Part shown: in pieces, positions 13,698-17,803 of the stretch
Numbering within the stretch: the stretch's first letter is position 1
Layout: the number at the start of each line of letters is the position of its first letter
NCBI GenBank assembly: GCA_937930625.1
Contig: CALHBW010000484.1
Location: forward strand, 1-17,803
DNA: 17,803 nucleotides
Origin: an uncultured Saprospiraceae bacterium
GTDB taxonomy: Bacteria > Bacteroidota > Bacteroidia > Chitinophagales > Saprospiraceae
Direction: 5' to 3'
Position numbers and translations under genes: made by a program
The notes under the pieces: model-generated
The model's database searches: none
Told to the model about the DNA's origin: nothing
The model's input: only the letters and a program-made list of their open reading frames with translations

Positions 13698-16313
13698 TTA
13701 TTTAACAATCAGCATCTTTTGTGTACCGGAATACTCTTTCGTTTGAATGGTATAATAATACATTCCCGAAGCGTAAGCATTGGCATCAAAATGAATGGTA
13801 TTTATACCTGATTGTCTTGATTCATTATTTAATAATATTTGTAATTGTTTACCCGTAACATCTGAAATATACAGCGATACAGGACTGTCATTTGTAAGTG
13901 TAAATTCTATGGTTGTTTGTCTTACGAAAGGGTTGGGATAATTGCGTAATTGTAAACTATTATAATCTGTTGTCACTTCTTTATTGCTGAAAGCGGGCAA
14001 TTCATCCAAGGTGATATATAATCCGTGATTGTATGTATAATCAACCCAAAAAGAAGGATTGCAAGGGCTGGTATCGCAACTGGCACGACTACCATCAAGC
14101 GGTGTCCACCATGCGAGTACATAGACCCACGGAACATCAAAATTAGTCTGACCGCTTTGGATTTTATCTGGATTGGGAAGTGCATCACATTCGCTAAGTG
14201 CCTTTGGTTTGTTGGGCGAAATCTCTTGCAAGATGTCGTAAAAATCTTTGTAAGACAGGTCAATTCCGCCGTTCCATGTTTCGTCACGTATTCCGGTATT
14301 CTGATAATCAATGGTGTATATATCTGCTGCTAATATATCGGCTTTATCATCGCCGGGATAAAATTGACCGGAGACTTGCGAGGTTTTAGCGACTTCGCTG
14401 TTGTTCCAAACCCAAATCAAATTATTGAGATTGTGATGATAAGTGAGTCGGTCAAAAATGATATTCCATAGCGCGACGGTCTTGCTTGGGTCATTTTTAT
14501 TGGTCCACCAAAACCAACCTCCGTCAATTTCATGTAGCGGTCTGAACAGAATAGGGATGCGTTTTCCGCTATTATACTTGATTAGTTTCAATACATCATT
14601 AGCATGTCGGTCAATATCGGCAATGATGGTATTATATTCGAATGTACCGGGTGTCACCAAGTTGTTCCACTGTGCATCGGTGAGTGCGCCGCCTGTGCTT
14701 ACCCAAGCATTTAGCCCACTAAATGAAGTGGCAAAAGGGTTGCCCCAATGCCAGTTGATTTGCACGATTCCGCCATCATTGGCGTGACTGATGGCTGCAT
14801 CAATGATTTCATTTTGTTGCACTCTTTCACAAACATCGCTATCGTAAGGATGCCAGCACCACAAGTCAAAACCGAGTATAGCTGCGCGTCTGCCTGAATG
14901 GGTAAAAATATCCTCTTGTCCGTCTGCCTGCGACCAAACTCCTGAAAGTATTTCTTGTGGCGTAACGCTCTTTAAATACTCCCATAATTCGACGGTTTCG
15001 GGCGTAGGATTGGGGGTGACCAAATCAATATCGGGCGTTGTAGTACCGCCGCCGACTTCAATGTAGTCAATATTCGTCCAACCCCAACTTTTAGATATTT
15101 CAATGGTGTTATTACCTGCATTGAGGGTTACATTGCCGTAATTTAAATCCGTCCAAGAGGTACTTCCCGGAAAATGGGTGTATTGATTGCTCCCGTTAAC
15201 GGATACATTTTGATATTTTTCCCCATTTCCGATATTTTTATAACGAATCACCAAAGGATAATCTCCGGCAGAAGCAACGTTTACAGTAAAGATAATTTTG
15301 TCGAAAGGATTGTCAAAACTGCTTGCAGTGGTATGTCCTGTTCCCGAAAAACCTGCTACCGAGTTACCTGTTGATACGCCTACCAAATTGGCATTTTCGG
15401 CTTCGTATTTTTGTAATTCAGAACCGCCACCGTCGTCGCCACTGCCCACATCAATATAGTCAATATTTGTCCAGCCCCAACTTTTAGATATTTCGATGGT
15501 GTTATTACCTGCATTGAGGGCAACATCGCCGTAATTTAAATCCGTCCAAGAGGCACTTCCCGGAAAACGAGTGTACTCATTATTCCCGCCATTGATGGAT
15601 ATATTTTGATATTTCTCGCCGTTTGAGCTGTTTTTATAACGGATGACTAAAGGATAATTTCCGGCAGAAGCAACGTTTACAGTAAAGATGATTTTGTCGG
15701 AAGGACTGTCAAAACTATTGGCGGTCGTATGCCCTGTTCCCGAAAAACCCGCTACCGAATTGCCCGCAGATACGCCTACCAAATTGGCACTTTCTGCTTC
15801 ATACCTTTGAAGTTCTCCACTTGTACCGCCATCATCCACATCAATGTAATCAATATTTGTCCAACCCCAGCTTTTAGATATTTCGATGGTGTTATTACCT
15901 GCATTGAGGGCAACATCGCCGTAATTTAAATCCGTCCAAGAGGCACTTCCCGGAAAACGAGTGTACTCATTATTCCCGCCATTGATGGAAATATATTGAT
16001 ACTTCTCGCCGTTTGAGCTGTTTTTATAGCGAATGACTAAAGGGTAATTTCCGGCAGAAGCAACATTGACAGTAAAGATGATTTTGTCGGAAGGACTGTC
16101 AAAACTATTGGCAGTCGTATGCCCTGTTCCCGAAAAACCAGCTTCCGAATTGCCTACAGATACGCCTATTAAGTTGGCATTTTCGGCTTCATATTTTGTT
16201 GCATAAACCGAATGAGATTGTAAAAACAAGCCCATTATACAAGCTATCAGAAGAGCTATATTAGTGTTGTATTTGGGAGAATACGAAAGAAATGATGGTT
16301 TAAATGTGTTCAT
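13698..16313 (-). CDS. secreted GH26 beta-mannanase-like enzyme with three CBM35-like modules
   Basis: The start is set at ATG 16311-16313 (871 residues), because MNTFKPS begins a signal peptide that ends near VYA (38); the frame is open 36 codons further upstream, into the predicted promoter and repeat. Three near-identical carbohydrate-binding modules follow (about 41-160, 171-289, 303-420; YEAENANL...GWTNIDYIDV), of CBM35/CBM6 type. A GH26 domain (about 430-780) carries RPLHEIDGGWFWW with acid/base E595 and ALSECDALPNP with nucleophile E708; the 113-residue spacing fits GH26 mannanases. Residues about 786-871 (NYPNPF, ISDVTGKQL, SGMYYYTI, KMLIVK) are a type A T9SS sorting domain. The protein probably hydrolyses beta-mannan outside the cell. 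The exact substrate is inferred. No SusC/SusD genes or other glycoside hydrolases lie nearby. Confidence 0.92.
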   Translation of the reverse strand: MNTFKPSFLSYSPKYNTNIALLIACIMGLFLQSHSVYATKYEAENANLIGVSVGNSEAGFSGTGHTTANSFDSPSDKIIFTVNVASAGNYPLVIRYKNSSNGEKYQYISINGGNNEYTRFPGSASWTDLNYGDVALNAGNNTIEISKSWGWTNIDYIDVDDGGTSGELQRYEAESANLVGVSAGNSVAGFSGTGHTTANSFDSPSDKIIFTVNVASAGNYPLVIRYKNSSNGEKYQNISINGGNNEYTRFPGSASWTDLNYGDVALNAGNNTIEISKSWGWTNIDYIDVGSGDDGGGSELQKYEAENANLVGVSTGNSVAGFSGTGHTTASSFDNPFDKIIFTVNVASAGDYPLVIRYKNIGNGEKYQNVSVNGSNQYTHFPGSTSWTDLNYGNVTLNAGNNTIEISKSWGWTNIDYIEVGGGTTTPDIDLVTPNPTPETVELWEYLKSVTPQEILSGVWSQADGQEDIFTHSGRRAAILGFDLWCWHPYDSDVCERVQQNEIIDAAISHANDGGIVQINWHWGNPFATSFSGLNAWVSTGGALTDAQWNNLVTPGTFEYNTIIADIDRHANDVLKLIKYNSGKRIPILFRPLHEIDGGWFWWTNKNDPSKTVALWNIIFDRLTYHHNLNNLIWVWNNSEVAKTSQVSGQFYPGDDKADILAADIYTIDYQNTGIRDETWNGGIDLSYKDFYDILQEISPNKPKALSECDALPNPDKIQSGQTNFDVPWVYVLAWWTPLDGSRASCDTSPCNPSFWVDYTYNHGLYITLDELPAFSNKEVTTDYNSLQLRNYPNPFVRQTTIEFTLTNDSPVSLYISDVTGKQLQILLNNESRQSGINTIHFDANAYASGMYYYTIQTKEYSGTQKMLIVK
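15054..16193 (-). repeat. three tandem copies of a carbohydrate-binding module inside the GH26 gene
   Basis: Copies lie at about 15834-16193, 15447-15803 and 15054-15407, about 390 bp apart, joined by short Gly/Asp/Ser linkers. The first two (N-terminal) copies are nearly identical at DNA level over long stretches; the third is somewhat diverged and one codon shorter (NGSNQYTHF for NGGNNEYTRF). This pattern suggests recent duplication. Confidence 0.9.
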
Positions 16314-16344
16314 AATCAATGTTTTAAATTTATTTGAATAGATG

Positions 16345-16375
16345 CAAAAATTGACATTTAAGTACATGGATACAA
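16345..16375 (-). promoter_or_regulatory. possible promoter of the GH26 gene
   Basis: On the minus strand TTG (16375-16373) is followed after 20 bases by AATTTTTG (16352-16345), which matches TAnnTTTG except at the first base. The leader to the ATG at 16313 would be about 25 bases. The match is imperfect, so this is tentative. Confidence 0.35.
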
Positions 16376-16425
16376 TTATCTTTAATTTATAACGGCTTCT
16401 TTTTCCCTTGTTTTCCCTCAAAAAA

Positions 16426-16624
16426 GGCTACCCATTTAACTTTGCCCAAAGCGAATACTCGTCAGACGAATCCCTTTATTCAATGCGAATATTTTATGAG
16501 ACAAATCACTACATTTCACAAAAACCTTCGTCAGACGAGTACGCCCGGCAACTTGAGTTCGGCAAAGTTAGACGGATAGCCAACTTGACTCGTCTGACAT
16601 TTTAATGCCAGACGAGTTGAGTTC
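16426..16624. mobile_element. MITE-like element, copy 3 (156-bp core plus 43-bp hairpin extension)
   Basis: The core at 16426-16581 has the same ends as copy 1 (right terminal repeat identical, left with 3 mismatches to its partner). No direct repeat flanks the core, but TCAAAAAA at 16418-16425 recurs at 16625-16632, after a further 43 bases. Those bases fold as a hairpin, ACTTGACTCGTCTGACA against TGCCAGACGAGTTGAGT, and use the same ACTCGTCTG/CAGACGAGT words as the core. So the inserted unit may be a longer 199-bp version. The duplicated sequence is A-rich, which makes a chance match more likely than for the other copies. It lies about 110 bp upstream of the GH26 start. Confidence 0.75.
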
Positions 16625-16746
16625 TCAAAAAATAAAAGAAGCCGGACGAGTGCCTATCAAATAATCATTCCTTTATTACCTTAAAAGATAACAATTCTAT
16701 GTCCTGAAATATATTGCCCAATCTGAAATTTCTTGCTCTCGCACGA

Positions 16747-16940
16747 ATGATGATACACAAATCCATAGAAAAAAAGAAAAGCAAGAGGCTTGGCAGAAAT
16801 TATACGATTACCTCACCGCACTCCTTGATAAGCAAGAACGCAGCACCCACTCCGCAGGTATGGAAGAACTCCACCTTTGGTGCGCGAGTAAATTGCAAGG
16901 GCTGACGATAGCAGAATTGATGACAAAGGAAACAGAGTAA
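16747..16940 (+). pseudogene. small frame-disrupted ORF with an A AAA AAG slippery site
   Basis: ATG ATG at 16747 opens a frame reading MMIHKSIEKK. It reaches the run A7-G at 16769-16776, where codons AAA AAG are preceded by A, the canonical -1 frameshift heptamer. The -1 frame then reads EKQEAWQKLYDYLTALLDKQ and on to a TAA at 16938-16940 (MEELHLWCASKLQG, AELMTKETE), giving 64 residues. That frame has natural protein composition and no stop, but no ATG of its own before the slip. The zero frame runs on only to 16905 with poor composition. The options are a decayed gene, a sequencing indel in the A-run, or programmed frameshifting. The family is not recognised. Confidence 0.4.
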
Positions 16941-17027
16941 ACAATCATTTTATTTAAAATCATTCTAAAAAGGCTCATTTGTCACGAAAACGCTAGACAC
17001 TCATTCGCATAATAGTGTTAAAACATT

Positions 17028-17035
17028 TAAATTTG
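17028..17035 (+). promoter_or_regulatory. -7 promoter box for sdhC (TAAATTTG)
   Basis: TAAATTTG matches TAnnTTTG at all fixed positions. It lies 118 bases before the sdhC ATG, so the predicted leader would contain the hairpin at 17047-17127. No TTTG is seen at the proper -33 distance. Confidence 0.45.
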
Positions 17036-17046
17036 GGAAAAATTAA

Positions 17047-17127
17047 ATAGTCGATAGTCGATAGTCAATAGCTCATAGTAAGCATTTCACATTCAACTAT
17101 GAACTATCAACTAAGGACTATCAACTA
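17047..17127. repeat. word-repeat hairpin in the sdhC leader
   Basis: The left arm is ATAGTCGATAGTCGATAGTC followed by AATAGCTCATAG. The right arm, CAACTATGAACTATCAACTA followed by AGGACTATCAACTA, is its imperfect complement, with units of 7 bp. It mixes the GTCGATA word of the 9586 element with the ACTATGA word of the tgt-permease gap. It ends 25 bases before the sdhC start. Confidence 0.7.
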
Positions 17128-17152
17128 AAATAATTGTAAAATTATTTTTTTT

Positions 17153-17803
17153 ATGTGGCTAATCAATCTACTTACTTCCTCAATAGGAAAGAAAGTTATC
17201 ATGAGTCTGACGGGCTTGTTTTTGTGTAGTTTTCTTATCATACACTTGCTTGGTAATTTACAATTACTCTCTGCCGATGGCACAGCGTTCAATGAGTACG
17301 CTAAATTTATGACCAGCTTTGCGCCCATCAAAATTATATCTTACGGGCTGTACGCTATGATACTGCTACACGCCGTATTGGGTATCGCACTATGGAATCA
17401 AAACCGCCAAGCAAAAGGCAGCAAATACAAAGTTCGCACCACCAAGAACACCACTTTGGCAGGCAGAAATATGGCATTGCTCGGTTCTATCATGTTTGTT
17501 TTCATCGTGTGGCATATGAGTAGTTTTTGGGCAGCGATGAAATTCCGACTCGACCCCGATGCTGTCACCGGAGTGGTGGATTTATACAGCGAAGTATCGG
17601 GTGCGTTTTCGGAATTGTGGGTGGTCGTCTTATATGTTATTTCTATGGTTGTCATAGGTTTACACCTACATCATGGCTTCCAAAGTGCTTTTCAAACATT
17701 AGGCTTGAATCACAAAAAATATACCCCACTCATCAAAGGATTCGGAACAGGATTTTCCATCCTCATCACCATTGGGTTTTCTATCATTCCTATATGGATG
17801 TAC
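17153..17803 (+). CDS. sdhC: succinate dehydrogenase cytochrome b subunit (cut by window end)
   Basis: The frame is open from ATG 17153 to the window edge (217 codons), close to the usual 220-230 residues, so only the last few are missing. The start MWLINLLTSSIGKKVIMSLTGLFL is typical of the Bacteroidota/b558-type membrane anchor of succinate:quinone oxidoreductase. Five hydrophobic helices are seen, with histidines placed as heme b ligand candidates: H31 (IIHLLGN), H73 (LLHAVLG), H121 (VWHMSSFW) and H171/H173/H174 (GLHLHHGFQSAFQTLG). The protein anchors SdhAB in the inner membrane and passes electrons to menaquinone. sdhA and sdhB are expected just beyond the window. A -7 box and a word-repeat hairpin lie upstream. 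Confidence 0.93.
   Translation, partial: MWLINLLTSSIGKKVIMSLTGLFLCSFLIIHLLGNLQLLSADGTAFNEYAKFMTSFAPIKIISYGLYAMILLHAVLGIALWNQNRQAKGSKYKVRTTKNTTLAGRNMALLGSIMFVFIVWHMSSFWAAMKFRLDPDAVTGVVDLYSEVSGAFSELWVVVLYVISMVVIGLHLHHGFQSAFQTLGLNHKKYTPLIKGFGTGFSILITIGFSIIPIWMY

Noticed and set aside
14025..14333. Plus-strand ORF of 102 codons opposite the GH26 domain
   Set aside because: It lies opposite catalytic-domain codons containing the nucleophile motif and has no domain of its own. It is a shadow frame.
16314..16421. 36-codon N-terminal extension of the GH26 protein
   Set aside because: It would place a charged stretch before the signal peptide and covers the predicted promoter. ATG 16313 gives a normal signal peptide.
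16408..16605. Plus-strand ORF of 65 codons across MITE copy 3
   Set aside because: The frame runs through the inverted repeats of the element and is not kept in copies 1 and 2 in a protein-like way.

Overview
The window looks like chromosomal DNA from a free-living member of the Bacteroidota, probably of the Saprospiria/Chitinophagia type (the class-level placement is inference). Reasons: two kinds of type IX secretion (T9SS) sorting domains, a PorP/SprF protein, a Bacteroidota-type cytochrome b subunit of succinate dehydrogenase, perfect TAnnTTTG -7 promoter boxes, and weak or absent Shine-Dalgarno sites.

Layout. Positions 1-820 are AT-rich and non-coding and hold a small transposon-like repeat (copy 1). 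Next come tgt (queuosine tRNA modification) and an LptF/LptG permease gene; their gap is filled from stop codon to start codon by an inverted array of 7-bp words. A small lipoprotein gene and repeat copy 2 follow. infC (translation initiation factor IF3) then stands alone, with a structured leader, a probable TTG start and its own terminator. Positions 5768-13330 carry three co-oriented surface genes: a 1270-residue SprB-like secreted adhesin with a type B T9SS sorting domain, a PorP/SprF outer-membrane protein, and a TPR/PD40/OmpA-domain envelope protein. This is the known adhesin-anchor-OmpA arrangement, ending in a strong bidirectional terminator. On the minus strand is a secreted GH26 mannanase-like enzyme with three near-identical carbohydrate-binding modules and a type A T9SS sorting domain. 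Repeat copy 3 lies upstream of it, followed by a small frame-disrupted ORF with a canonical A AAA AAG slippery site. The window ends inside sdhC, about 217 codons in.

Two systems the genes do not explain stand out. (1) A roughly 155-bp non-autonomous element (MITE) occurs three times, has imperfect terminal inverted repeats, and is flanked by 8-bp target duplications different at each site (TTTATTTA, ATTATTTG, TCAAAAAA). (2) Most intergenic gaps carry a hairpin whose arms are built from 7- or 8-bp words, with different words in each gap (ACTATGA, GTCGATA, GAATGAGT, and others). Some sit in predicted 5' leaders, and one supplies the start codon of the downstream gene.
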